From assembly GCF_025630775.1 (NCBI RefSeq), contig NZ_JAOSZE010000028.1:91080-155079 (forward strand): 64,000 nucleotides of DNA. The letters run 5' to 3'. The stretch is from Actinoplanes sp. KI2 (GTDB taxonomy: Bacteria; Actinomycetota; Actinomycetes; Mycobacteriales; Micromonosporaceae). The notes under the pieces are model-generated. The model made no database searches. It saw only the letters and a program-made list of their open reading frames with translations, and was not told the origin of the DNA. Both the position numbers and the translations under genes were made by a program. Within the stretch, counting starts at the first letter, position 1. The number at the start of each line of letters is the position of its first letter. Below are positions 47,006-56,050 of this stretch, piece by piece.

Positions 47006-47021
47006 GGTACGCGAACGTACC
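47006..47021. promoter_or_regulatory. TetR operator 1 before the P450 gene
   Basis: GGTACGCGAACGTACC: perfect 6-bp arms (GGTACG/CGTACC) around four bases. Confidence 0.8.
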
Positions 47022-47028
47022 GTGAGAT

Positions 47029-47044
47029 GGTACGCGGACGTACC
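47029..47044. promoter_or_regulatory. TetR operator 2 before the P450 gene
   Basis: GGTACGCGGACGTACC, same sequence as operator 1 but one base, 23 bp away centre to centre (about two helical turns). It ends 16 bp before the P450 ATG, close to the ribosome site. Confidence 0.8.
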
Positions 47045-47060
47045 ACGCAGGAGGTTGGCG

Positions 47061-48377
47061 ATGACAGCGACAGCCCTGGCCGGCGCGGTCCTGCCGGACG
47101 GCCCGAGGAGTCCCCGCCTGGTGCAGGCCGTGCAGTTCGCGACCGCCCGCGGCAAGGCCATGCGCCGGCTGCGGCGGCGGTACGGGTCGGCGTTCACCAT
47201 CCAGTCGCTCGCCATGGGCCGGATGGTGATGCTGGCCGACCCGGCCGAGGTGCGCGAGCTGTTCCAGACCAGCCCCGAGCTGGCCGACACGGCGGATGCG
47301 AATCTCGGCTCGGTGCTCGGACCGGGCTCGTTCTTCGCGATCACCGGGGACGAGCACCGGCGGCAGCGCAAACTGCTCACCCCGCCGTTCCACGGCCGGC
47401 GGCTTCGGGCGTACGAGCAGATCATCGAAAGCGAGACGGAGCGCGAGACGGCGTCCTGGCCGGAGGGCCAGGCCTTCCCGGTGATGCCGTCGACCATGCG
47501 GATCACGCTGAACGTCATCCTGCGGGCGGTCTTCGGCGCCGACGGGGCCGAGTTGGACGAGCTGCGCGACCTGCTGCCCAAGGCCGTGAAGATCGGCTCG
47601 ATCCTGGCCGTTCTCCCGATCGTGCGGCGTGACCTGGGCGGCTTCGGGCCGGGCGCGCGCTTCGACCGCTACCGGCGGCGGTACGACGAGATCGTCGACG
47701 GGCTCATCGACCGGGCCCAGCGCGACCCGGCGCTGGGCGACCGGGACGACATCCTCGCGATGCTGGTGCAGTCCCGCTACGACGACGGCTCGCCGATGAC
47801 CCGCAGCCAGATCGCCGACCAGCTGCTGACCCTGCTGACCGCCGGGCACGAGACCACGGCCACCACGCTGGCCTGGGCGATCGAGCGACTGCGCCGCCAG
47901 CCGGGCCTGCCGGAGCGGCTGGCCGGCGCGGACGACGCCCTGCTCGACGCGACGCTGATGGAGGTGCAGCGGGTCCGGCCGGTGGTCGAGCTGACCGCCC
48001 GGCAGGTGCGCGCCGAATCGCTGTCGATCGGCCGCTGGGTCCTGCCGCGCGGCACCGTGGTCACCGCCTGCATCGCGCTCCTGCACGAGGACCCCGCGCT
48101 GTTCCCCGATCCGGAGCGGTTCGACCCGGAGCGGTTCGCCGGGTCGCGGGCCGACATGTACGGCTGGATCCCGTTCGGCGGCGGGGTGCGGCGCTGCATC
48201 GGCGCCGCGTTCGCCTCCCTCGAGATGCGGATCGTCCTGCGCACGATCCTGCGCGACTTCGTCCTCGAGCCGACCACGGATGCGCCCGAGCGCCCGCACA
48301 GCCGCGGCATCGCGGTCGCGCCCGCCCAGGGTGGCACGGCGATAGTCCACCGCCGCGGGACCCGTCAGGACGTGTGA
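47061..48377 (+). CDS. Cytochrome P450
   Basis: A 438-aa soluble P450. The I-helix oxygen-binding motif is LLTAGHETTATTLAW; the ExxR motif lies in EVQRVRP; the haem loop is FGGGVRRCIGAAFA with the ligand Cys379. There is no membrane anchor. ATG 47061 follows CAGGAGG. Redox partners are not adjacent. TetR control is indicated by two operators. Substrate unknown. The 3' end overlaps the convergent phosphoesterase by 13 bp. Confidence 0.95.
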   Translation: MTATALAGAVLPDGPRSPRLVQAVQFATARGKAMRRLRRRYGSAFTIQSLAMGRMVMLADPAEVRELFQTSPELADTADANLGSVLGPGSFFAITGDEHRRQRKLLTPPFHGRRLRAYEQIIESETERETASWPEGQAFPVMPSTMRITLNVILRAVFGADGAELDELRDLLPKAVKIGSILAVLPIVRRDLGGFGPGARFDRYRRRYDEIVDGLIDRAQRDPALGDRDDILAMLVQSRYDDGSPMTRSQIADQLLTLLTAGHETTATTLAWAIERLRRQPGLPERLAGADDALLDATLMEVQRVRPVVELTARQVRAESLSIGRWVLPRGTVVTACIALLHEDPALFPDPERFDPERFAGSRADMYGWIPFGGGVRRCIGAAFASLEMRIVLRTILRDFVLEPTTDAPERPHSRGIAVAPAQGGTAIVHRRGTRQDV

Positions 48378-49129
48378 GTCCGGCGCGGGTGGCGGGTGAC
48401 CGGGCCGGTGTACCAGGCGCCCGGGTCGCCCTCGCACCGCTCGTGCACCTCGATCGCGTCGGGCGAGACGCGCAGCACGGTCCACGATCGGGGGACGCCG
48501 CGGACCCGGTGACTGGTCGCCGTGCCGGCCACGTTCACCAGCATCTCGCCGTACGTGCGGACCGACGGCACGTGGGTGTGACCGGCGAGGACGATGTCCA
48601 CCTCGGCCTGTCCCGTGGCGCGGACGAAGTGACCGCGCCCGACGATCCGTTCCAGGCCACCGGCGAACGGCGGGTGGTGCATCGCCAGCAGGCGTACGTC
48701 CGAGGGGGAAGCGGAACCCAGCACCTGCCGCACCCGGACCGCCTGCCGATGGCTCACCCGGCCGCTCTTCCAGCGCCACCAGGGCATGCTGTCGATCCCG
48801 AGAGCGGTCACGCCCTCGACCCGGACCACCGACTCGTCCGGGCCGATCCAGCGGCGGTAGCGGTGGTACGGCGCGGCCACCCGCAGCGGGCTGATCAGCG
48901 GCAGGTCGTGGTTGCCCGGCACGACCAGGCGCGGCGTGGGCAGCTTCTCCAGCAGCTCCACGGCCCGCATGAACTCGTGCGGCCGGGCCCGCATGGTGTT
49001 GTCGCCGGTCACCACCACCAGGTCCGGATGGAACGAGGCCACGTCGTCGGCGAGCGCGTCGACGGCGGCCGGCACGTGCGCACCCAGGTGCAGGTCGGAG
49101 AGGTGGGCAATGACCAGGGGCACGCTCAC
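48365..49129 (-). CDS. Calcineurin-type metallophosphoesterase
   Basis: A 254-aa enzyme with all family metal-site motifs: DLHLG (residue 12 on), GDNT, GNHD and GHTH. The substrate is unknown (nucleotides, lipids or DNA are possible). No signal peptide. It overlaps the upstream DAG kinase gene by 4 bp, which suggests joint expression, perhaps in lipid phosphate turnover (inference). Confidence 0.92.
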   Translation of the reverse strand: MSVPLVIAHLSDLHLGAHVPAAVDALADDVASFHPDLVVVTGDNTMRARPHEFMRAVELLEKLPTPRLVVPGNHDLPLISPLRVAAPYHRYRRWIGPDESVVRVEGVTALGIDSMPWWRWKSGRVSHRQAVRVRQVLGSASPSDVRLLAMHHPPFAGGLERIVGRGHFVRATGQAEVDIVLAGHTHVPSVRTYGEMLVNVAGTATSHRVRGVPRSWTVLRVSPDAIEVHERCEGDPGAWYTGPVTRHPRRTHTS

Positions 49130-50451
49130 CGCCGGGTCAGAGCGAGGTGGCGCAGCCGGGACCAGTCGAGCTCGGGCGGCGGCGGCGGCACGCCGGGACG
49201 ATCGCGGGGTACCCGGACGCGCAACGCGCCGGGCGTGATCGAGCAGCGGACCGGGGTGGGCAGCAACAGCGCCTCGCCGTCCACGCCGACCGGCAGGCGC
49301 TCGACGTCGGCGTCGATCGAGACGAACTTGGCGGCGGTGCGGGTGATGGTGCCCGGCCGGCCGCCGAAGACCAGGCTCGCGGCGTCGGCGGCGCCGCGCA
49401 CGTGCACGGCCAGCACGCCGAGGTCGCCGCCGTCCAGGCGGTAGCGCCGGCCCAGACCGGCGACGTCGTCCAGGCCGTACGGGTTGTTGCTGACCAGCAC
49501 GGCCTGCGGACCCATCATGGCCAGATCATCGCCCACCTGGACGCGCAGCACCGGTCCTTGATGACCGGTCAGCAGATCGGGGAGCAGATCGAGGGTGACG
49601 CCGGCCTTGTCGTCGCGGTACGCGGGGCTCTGCACGATCGCCGCGTACGCGCCGAACGAGGCGTTGTTCACGAACACCCGGTCGCCGACCCGGCCCAGAT
49701 CGGCCCGGATCTCCACGCCGTTGCCGAGCGCCTCCAGGCAGGTCGACGGGTCCTCCCGGTCCAGGCCGAGGTCGAGGGCGAAGTGGTTGCGGGTGCCCGC
49801 CGAGATCACCAGGAACGGCAGCCCGGCCTCGGCGGCGACCGCGGCGACCAGGGCCTGGGTGCCGTCCCCGCCGGCCACCCCGAGCAGGTCGGCGCCGTCC
49901 CGGACGGCCTGGCGGGCGACCTCGGCCACGTCCACGTTCGGGCCGTCCAGCAGGTAGACCTGGGCGCCCAGCTTGCGGGCGCGCTGCTCCAGGTCGAACC
50001 GGACGACCTTCCCGCCGCCCGACTTGGGATTCATGATCAGGAAAGGCCGGGCCGGTGGCGGGGTGGCGTACTCGACCGGCCCGCCGTGGTGCGAGTGCCG
50101 GAGGGCGGCCCGGGCGGCGACCACCATCCCGGCCCACAGCAGGGCGAAGACGACCACGACCCAGAACAGCGAGGCCCGCGCGTACACGATCAGCACGGTG
50201 ACCGGCGCGGCGACCGCGACCACCGCGGCCACCCAGCGCAACCAGCCGCGGTGGGTGAGGAACCACCAGGCCGCGGCCAGCATCACCGCCATGCCGGCGG
50301 CGGCGACCAGGAGAAGCCCGATACTCGCCCGGACCCCGGCTCCGGCCAGCATCAGTATCACTGCGGCCGCGGCGGTCAGGAAGGCCAGGCGGGCCAGCCA
50401 ACGCCGGCCGGTGGGCGCGGGGAGGTCGGAGGGCGCGGGGAGGTCAACCAT
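49126..50451 (-). CDS. Membrane-bound diacylglycerol-kinase-type lipid kinase
   Basis: A 441-aa protein. The first 125 residues hold four predicted helices; the rest is a DAGK catalytic domain (PFLIMNPKSGGGKVVRF, the nucleotide site GGDGTQALVAA, and VISAGTRNHFALDL). ATG 50451 is chosen because the helices begin there; the frame is open further upstream. It would phosphorylate a lipid at the inner membrane face. Coupled to the phosphoesterase. Confidence 0.9.
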   Translation of the reverse strand: MVDLPAPSDLPAPTGRRWLARLAFLTAAAAVILMLAGAGVRASIGLLLVAAAGMAVMLAAAWWFLTHRGWLRWVAAVVAVAAPVTVLIVYARASLFWVVVVFALLWAGMVVAARAALRHSHHGGPVEYATPPPARPFLIMNPKSGGGKVVRFDLEQRARKLGAQVYLLDGPNVDVAEVARQAVRDGADLLGVAGGDGTQALVAAVAAEAGLPFLVISAGTRNHFALDLGLDREDPSTCLEALGNGVEIRADLGRVGDRVFVNNASFGAYAAIVQSPAYRDDKAGVTLDLLPDLLTGHQGPVLRVQVGDDLAMMGPQAVLVSNNPYGLDDVAGLGRRYRLDGGDLGVLAVHVRGAADAASLVFGGRPGTITRTAAKFVSIDADVERLPVGVDGEALLLPTPVRCSITPGALRVRVPRDRPGVPPPPPELDWSRLRHLALTRR

Positions 50452-50538
50452 CACCGCAGCCTGACCCGGGCCGGTGCACGGGGGCATCATCCGCCGCGGA
50501 TGGCGCGCCCGCCGCCCGGCCCGGCGCACGATGTGCTC

Positions 50539-50982
50539 ATGTCCACGCAGAGCAGTTACGCCACTGAACGGGCCGGCCGGGACACCGGCTTCGCGCCACC
50601 GATGTCCGGCTGGGTCGGCGTCGTCGTGTTCGGCGGGATCATTCTGATGGTCCTCGGGCTCTTCCACCTCATCGAGGGCATCGTGGCCCTCGTCGACAAC
50701 CACTTCTACCGGGTACGCGCGGACGCGCTCGCGCTGAACATGTCCTACCAGGCCTGGGGATGGCTGCACGTCGGGATCGGCGTGGCGGCGATCGCCGCGG
50801 CCACCGGGATCTTCCTGGGCATGCTCTGGGCGCGCCTGGTCGGCGTGGTGATCGCCATGCTCAGCGCGTTCTCCAGCATGCTCTTCATCGAGTCGCTCCC
50901 GTTCTGGGCGGCCATCCTGATCGCTTTGGACGTCCTGGTGATCTACGCCCTCCTGGTGCACGGGCGCGAAGTGCGGAAGTGA
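50539..50982 (+). CDS. DUF7144 four-helix membrane protein
   Basis: A 147-aa membrane protein with four helices. Family segments: GVVVFGGIILMVLGLFHLI and AWGWLHVGIGVAAIAAATGI. Widespread in actinobacteria; function unknown. Divergent from the DAG kinase gene and 16 bp before the RraA gene. Confidence 0.86.
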   Translation: MSTQSSYATERAGRDTGFAPPMSGWVGVVVFGGIILMVLGLFHLIEGIVALVDNHFYRVRADALALNMSYQAWGWLHVGIGVAAIAAATGIFLGMLWARLVGVVIAMLSAFSSMLFIESLPFWAAILIALDVLVIYALLVHGREVRK

Positions 50983-50998
50983 CCGGTAGGTTGGCCGC

Positions 50999-51619
50999 AT
51001 GGCTGACCTACCGCAGGGCCTCCCCACGACCACCTTCGCCGACGTGCTCGATCGCCGTCAGGTGATGGACGCCGCGATCCGGCCGCTGTGGTCACCGGTC
51101 CCGCTGATCGCCGGCCCGGCCTTCACCGTGCGCTGCCCGCCCGGCGACAACCTGATGCTGCACGCGGCGATCTACCGGGCCGAGCCGGGCTCGGTGATCG
51201 TCGTGGAGTCCGGCGACGTCGACTACGCGCTGGCCGGCGGCAACGTGTGCGCGGTGGCGCAGCGCCGCGGCATCGCCGGGTTCGTGCTGGACGGCCTGGT
51301 CCGGGACATCGGCGAGGTGCGCGAGATGGGCTTCCCGGTGTGGGGGCTGGGCGTGATCCCGATCCCCGGTGGGAAGGCCGCGGCGCTGCCGGTGAACGTG
51401 CCGATCCGCTGCGGCGGCGTCCCGGTGCGGGCCGGCGACCTGGTGGTGGCCGACGAGGACGGGGTGGTCGTGGTGCCGGCCGAGTCCCTGCCGGAGGCGA
51501 TCGCGGCCGCCGAGGCGAAGCTGCAGGCGGACGCCGCGCTGACGCTCGACGACTGGGAACGCGCGCACCGCACCAAGATCGACGGTTTGCTCGCCGCCTG
51601 GCAGGGCGAGCAATCATGA
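50999..51619 (+). CDS. RraA-family protein / HMG-type aldolase
   Basis: A 206-aa protein of the RraA/4-hydroxy-4-methyl-2-oxoglutarate aldolase family. Motif FVLDGLVRD (Arg-Asp of the active site) and GGVPVRAGDLVVADEDGVVVVP are intact, so catalytic activity on a pyruvoyl substrate is likely. Overlaps the next gene by 4 bp (ATGA). Confidence 0.9.
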   Translation: MADLPQGLPTTTFADVLDRRQVMDAAIRPLWSPVPLIAGPAFTVRCPPGDNLMLHAAIYRAEPGSVIVVESGDVDYALAGGNVCAVAQRRGIAGFVLDGLVRDIGEVREMGFPVWGLGVIPIPGGKAAALPVNVPIRCGGVPVRAGDLVVADEDGVVVVPAESLPEAIAAAEAKLQADAALTLDDWERAHRTKIDGLLAAWQGEQS

Positions 51620-52557
51620 AGGTGCTGCTGCCGGACAGCGTTGACCTCGCCGGTCTCACGCTGCCCGCGGATGTCACCGCCGTGGTGTACGCCGTGGACG
51701 AACCGATCGCCGACGAGCACACCGACGCCGAGGCGCTGGTCGTCTGGAGCAACCCGTCGTCGCAGCTGCGGGATTCCGCCGCCCGGCTGAAGCGGCTGCG
51801 CTGGGTGCAGACCCTGGCGGCCGGTCCGGACGCGGTGCTCGCCGCCGGTTTCGCGCCGGAGGTGGTGGTGACCTCGGGCCGCGGCCTGCACGACCGCACC
51901 GTCGCCGAGCACACTCTCGCGCTGCTGCTGGCCGCGGCGCGCCGGGTCGATCTCATGGTGCGGGCCCAGATCGGCCATCGCTGGGCCGGTGAGCTCGGCG
52001 GAAACCAACCCCTCGAAGACCCCGACCATTTCCGTACGCTGCGGGACGCGCACGTGGTCGTCTGGGGGTTCGGCAGCATCGCCGCCGCCACGGCCCCGCT
52101 GCTGACGGCGTTCGGCGCGCGGGTCACCGGCGTCGCGCAGGCGGCCGGCGAGCGGCACGGCTATCCGGTGCGGACCGAGGCTGACTTCCCCTCGCTGCTG
52201 CCCACGGCGGACGCGCTGGTGATGATCCTGCCGGCCACCCCGCGGACCAGGCACGCGTTCAACGCGTCGGTCGCCGCGCTGCTCCCCCGGCACGCCTGGC
52301 TGGTCAACGTCGGCCGGGGCGCGACGCTGGACGAGGCGGCGCTGCTCGACGCGGTCCGGTCCGGGCGGTTGGGCGGGGCGGCGCTGGACGTCACCGAGAC
52401 CGAGCCGCTGCCGCCGTCCTCGCCGCTGTGGGACGAGCCGAACATCATCGTCTCGCCGCACGCGGCGGGCGGGCGGCCGCTCGGCGCCCCCGACCTGATC
52501 CGGTCGAACCTGGAGGCGTTCCGGGCCGGCCGCCCGCTGCGCAACGTGGTCGGTTAG
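51616..52557 (+). CDS. NAD-dependent D-2-hydroxyacid dehydrogenase
   Basis: A 313-aa enzyme. The dinucleotide site is VVVWGFGSIAAATA (about residue 145). Catalytic arginine in NVGRGATLDE, glutamate in DVTETEPLP, and histidine in VSPHAAGG. It interconverts a 2-oxo acid and a D-2-hydroxy acid. Coupling to the RraA-type aldolase suggests a short route: hydroxy acid to oxo acid, or reduction of the aldolase product (inference). Convergent with putA, 7 bp away. Confidence 0.92.
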   Translation: MKVLLPDSVDLAGLTLPADVTAVVYAVDEPIADEHTDAEALVVWSNPSSQLRDSAARLKRLRWVQTLAAGPDAVLAAGFAPEVVVTSGRGLHDRTVAEHTLALLLAAARRVDLMVRAQIGHRWAGELGGNQPLEDPDHFRTLRDAHVVVWGFGSIAAATAPLLTAFGARVTGVAQAAGERHGYPVRTEADFPSLLPTADALVMILPATPRTRHAFNASVAALLPRHAWLVNVGRGATLDEAALLDAVRSGRLGGAALDVTETEPLPPSSPLWDEPNIIVSPHAAGGRPLGAPDLIRSNLEAFRAGRPLRNVVG

Positions 52558-52564
52558 ATCGGCT

Positions 52565-55500
52565 TCAGAGCACCGAAGCGGCCAGCCGGTCGGGGTTGCC
52601 GAAGCGGTGCGCGGTGATGCTGATCGCCTGCTCGTGCAGGAACGGCAGCAGCTCGATCCGCCCGGCCTCGGTGACCGGACCCGACCAGACGGCCAGGTCA
52701 GGGGTGGCCGGGATCGCGCTCGACCCGCCGATCAGCCGCACCCGGCCGGACCTCAACCCGGCCGCCCAGGCCTGGTCACTCTCCACCCGGATCTCGGCCG
52801 GGATGGCCGCGGCCAGCGACTCCGGCAGCGCCGTTCCGACCGAGACCCGCATCTTCGAGCCGGCCAGGACGCCGGCGGCGAGCACCCGCACCAGGTCGGC
52901 GACCGGCGCACCGGCCGCGAGCCGGATCTCGACCGGCTGGGTCACGTAGCGCAGCACGTTCCGCTCGGCCCACAGGCCCGAGACGTCCGACTGTCCGAAG
53001 TGCTCGGACCAGGCGAGGGCGTCCGAGCCCGCCGCCCGGTCGACAACGGCCATCTCCGCGTCGCTCAGCACCGACCGCGCGGCGGCGAGCAGCGACCGGA
53101 CCCGATCCGATTCGACCTTCGCGAGCGCCGTTGCCGGGGCCGGCTCCCAACCGGTCAGACCGGCCAGGTAGTTCGGGCCGCCGGCCTTCGTGCCCGGCCC
53201 GACCGCCGAGCGCTTCCAGCCGCCGAACGGCTGCCGGCGCACGATCGCCCCGGTGATCCCCCGGTTCACGTACAGGTTGCCGGCCTGCACCCGGTCGATC
53301 CAGCGGCCCACCTCGGCCGGGTCGAGCGAGTGCAGCCCCGAGGTCAGCCCGTAGTCGACCTCGTTCACCAGGTCGATCGCCTCGTCGAGGTCGGCGGCGG
53401 TCATGATGCCGAGGATCGGCCCGAAGTACTCGGTCCGGTGGTATTCCGAACCGCGCCGCACCCCGTCCCGGATGCCCGGCGACCACAGCCGCCCCTCGTC
53501 GTCCAGCTTCCGCGGCTCGAGCAGCCAGCTCTCCCCCGGCGACAGCGAGGTGAGCCCGTTGAGCAGCTTCCCGCGGGCCGGCTCGATCACCGGGCCGACC
53601 TGGGTACGAGCGTCGGCCGGGTAGCCGACGGTCAGCGACGACGCGGCGTCGAGCAGCTGGTTGCGGAACCGCTCGGACCGCGCCACCGACCCGACCAGGA
53701 CCACCAGGGACGCGGCCGAGCACTTCTGACCGGCGTGCCCGAACGCGGACGCCACCACGTCCTTCACGGCCAGGTCGAGGTCGGCGCTCGGGGTCACGAT
53801 GATCGCGTTCTTGCCGCTGGTCTCGGCGAGCAGCGGCAGGTCGGGACGGAACGACCGGAACAGCTCGGCCGTCTCGTACGCGCCGGTCAGGATGACCCGG
53901 TCGACCTTCGGGTGGCTGATCAGCTCCTGGCCGAGGCCCTTCTCGTCGACCTGCACGAGGGTGAGCAGCCGCGGGTCGGGCAGCACCCGGCGGATGATGT
54001 CGGTGAGCAGCGCGCCGCAGCGTTCGGCCTGCCCGGCCGGCTTGACCACGACGGCCGAGCCGGCGGCGAGGGCGGCGAGCATCGAGCCGGCCGGGATCGC
54101 GACGGGGAAGTTCCACGGCGGGGTGACCAGGGTGAGCCGGACCGGCGCCGGGGTGGCGCCGTCGACCTCGTCGAGCCGGGCGGCGAGCTCCGCGTAGTAG
54201 TGCGCGAAGTCGGCCGCCTCCGACACCTCGGGGTCGGCCTGGTCGGCGGTCTTGCCGGTCTCGGCGGCCATCACCTCGAGCAGCTCGGCGCGCCGGGCCT
54301 CGATCGCCTCGCCGGCCCGGTGCAGGATCGCGGCGCGCTCCGAACCGCTCATCCTGTGCCAGTCGCCGGCCGCCTCAGCGGTCTCCGTCATGAGCTGGTC
54401 GAGCCGGGCCGGGTCGTCGATCCGGGCGGCGTCGATCGTGGCGATGCCGAGCTTCGATCCGGGCGCGCGGGTGAGCATGTCCCGCACCCAGGCGCGGTTG
54501 GCGGCGACGGACGGGTCGGTGTCCGGCGTGTTCTCGAAGTGACCGGGCACCGACTGGGGCACCGCCGCGAACCGGTCGATCACCCGGCGCGCCGCCGGGA
54601 CCGCGTCGTCCAGGTCGTTCAGCGAGGACAGGAAACGCTCCCGCTCGCGGGCGAACAGGCCCTCGTCGGAGTCGAGCTCGAAGACCGCCGACATGAAGTT
54701 GTCCTGGCTGGCCCCCTCCTCGAGGCGGCGGATCAGGTACGCGATCGCCACGTCGAACTGCTCCGGGCGTACCACCGGGGTGTAGAGCAACAACCCGCCC
54801 ACCTCGCGGCGGACCACCTCGGCCTGGCCCTCGGCCATGCCGAGCAGCATCTCGAACTCGATGCCGGGCCGGACGTCGCGGCGGCCGGCGAGGAGCCACG
54901 CGTACGCGATGTCGAACAGGTTGTGCCCGGCGACGCCGAGCCGGACGTTGCCGATGTGCTCGGGGCGCAGCGCGTAGTCGAGGACCCGCTTGTAGTTCGT
55001 GTCGGTGGCCTGTTTGCTCTCCCAGGTGGCGAGCGGCCAGCCGTGCACGGTCGACTCGACCCGCTCCATCGGCAGGTTGGCGCCCTTGACCAGGCGCACC
55101 TTGATGCCGGCGCCGCCGCGGGCGCGACGCCGGGCCGCCCACTCCTGCAGGCGGATCATCGCGGCGAGCGCGTCCGGCAGGTACGCCTGGAGCACGATGC
55201 CGGCCTCGAGACCGGTCAGGTCCGGCATGTCGAGCAGGCGGGTGAAGACCGCGATGGTGAGGTCGAGGTCCTTGTACTCCTCCATGTCGAGGTTGACGAA
55301 CTTGCCGCCCTGGGCGGCGGCCAGCCGGAACAGCGGCGTCAACCGCTCGACGATGTCGTCGACCGCCTCGTCGAAGGCCCACGGGTTGTGCGGCTCGACC
55401 GCGGCCGACACCTTGATCGACACGTAGTCGACGTCGTCGCGGGCGAGCAGGCGCTCGGTCTCGCGCAGCCGGCGGCCTGCCTCGCCGCGGCCGAGCACCG

Positions 55501-55951
55501 CCTCGCCCAGGAGGTTCACGTTGAGCCGCACGTCGCGGCGGCGGATCCGGGCGATCGCCTTGCCCAGGCGGGCGTCGGTGGCGTCCACGACCAGGTGGCC
55601 GACCATGTGCCGCAGGACGCGGCGGGCGATCGGGACGACCACGCCCGGCATGATCGGGGCCATCCGGCCACCCACGCGCACGGCCGCCCGCAGCGGCGCC
55701 GGCAGGAACCGCGGCACGTCGGGGGCGAGCGCGGCCAGCGTACGGGCGCTGACCTTGAGGTCTTCCGGCCGGACCACGCCGTCGACGAAACCGACCGCGA
55801 ACTGCAGGCCCTTGGGATCGCGCAGCAGCCCGGCGAGCTGCGCGGCCGAGCCCTCCACCTGCACCGCAGACGCCTCGTGCAGCCAGCGGCGGACGAGGGC
55901 GACCGCCTCCTGGGCGAGGTCGGTGTCGGCAGGCATCGCGAGATCGGTCAT
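52565..55951 (-). CDS. putA: Bifunctional proline dehydrogenase / glutamate-semialdehyde dehydrogenase
   Basis: An 1128-aa PutA. The FAD-binding barrel (about 120-460) has YVSIKVSA, GIKVRLVKGAN and VAGHNLFDIAYAW. The aldehyde-dehydrogenase domain (about 500-1000) has TPPWNFPVAIP, the general base E710 (AETSGKN), the nucleophile C744 (GHAGQKCSA) and the C-terminal FGGWKRSAVGPG. A C-terminal extension (1000-1128) is present. There is no ribbon-helix-helix domain, so it is not a repressor. Oxidises proline to glutamate. Divergent from a LysR gene, which probably controls it. Confidence 0.96.
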   Translation of the reverse strand: MTDLAMPADTDLAQEAVALVRRWLHEASAVQVEGSAAQLAGLLRDPKGLQFAVGFVDGVVRPEDLKVSARTLAALAPDVPRFLPAPLRAAVRVGGRMAPIMPGVVVPIARRVLRHMVGHLVVDATDARLGKAIARIRRRDVRLNVNLLGEAVLGRGEAGRRLRETERLLARDDVDYVSIKVSAAVEPHNPWAFDEAVDDIVERLTPLFRLAAAQGGKFVNLDMEEYKDLDLTIAVFTRLLDMPDLTGLEAGIVLQAYLPDALAAMIRLQEWAARRRARGGAGIKVRLVKGANLPMERVESTVHGWPLATWESKQATDTNYKRVLDYALRPEHIGNVRLGVAGHNLFDIAYAWLLAGRRDVRPGIEFEMLLGMAEGQAEVVRREVGGLLLYTPVVRPEQFDVAIAYLIRRLEEGASQDNFMSAVFELDSDEGLFARERERFLSSLNDLDDAVPAARRVIDRFAAVPQSVPGHFENTPDTDPSVAANRAWVRDMLTRAPGSKLGIATIDAARIDDPARLDQLMTETAEAAGDWHRMSGSERAAILHRAGEAIEARRAELLEVMAAETGKTADQADPEVSEAADFAHYYAELAARLDEVDGATPAPVRLTLVTPPWNFPVAIPAGSMLAALAAGSAVVVKPAGQAERCGALLTDIIRRVLPDPRLLTLVQVDEKGLGQELISHPKVDRVILTGAYETAELFRSFRPDLPLLAETSGKNAIIVTPSADLDLAVKDVVASAFGHAGQKCSAASLVVLVGSVARSERFRNQLLDAASSLTVGYPADARTQVGPVIEPARGKLLNGLTSLSPGESWLLEPRKLDDEGRLWSPGIRDGVRRGSEYHRTEYFGPILGIMTAADLDEAIDLVNEVDYGLTSGLHSLDPAEVGRWIDRVQAGNLYVNRGITGAIVRRQPFGGWKRSAVGPGTKAGGPNYLAGLTGWEPAPATALAKVESDRVRSLLAAARSVLSDAEMAVVDRAAGSDALAWSEHFGQSDVSGLWAERNVLRYVTQPVEIRLAAGAPVADLVRVLAAGVLAGSKMRVSVGTALPESLAAAIPAEIRVESDQAWAAGLRSGRVRLIGGSSAIPATPDLAVWSGPVTEAGRIELLPFLHEQAISITAHRFGNPDRLAASVL

Positions 55952-56050
55952 GCGCCTCAGTGTCCGTCCATGTCTGGTTAAGGAAAAGCGATGGTTTTTG
56001 ACGAGTACTCTTCAGTTCTGCTTACGGTTCGCTCAGGAAGTGGGAACGTC

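Noticed and set aside
52607..55981. Long open frame antisense to putA
   Set aside because: Shadow of a strongly supported gene; no domain or ribosome site.
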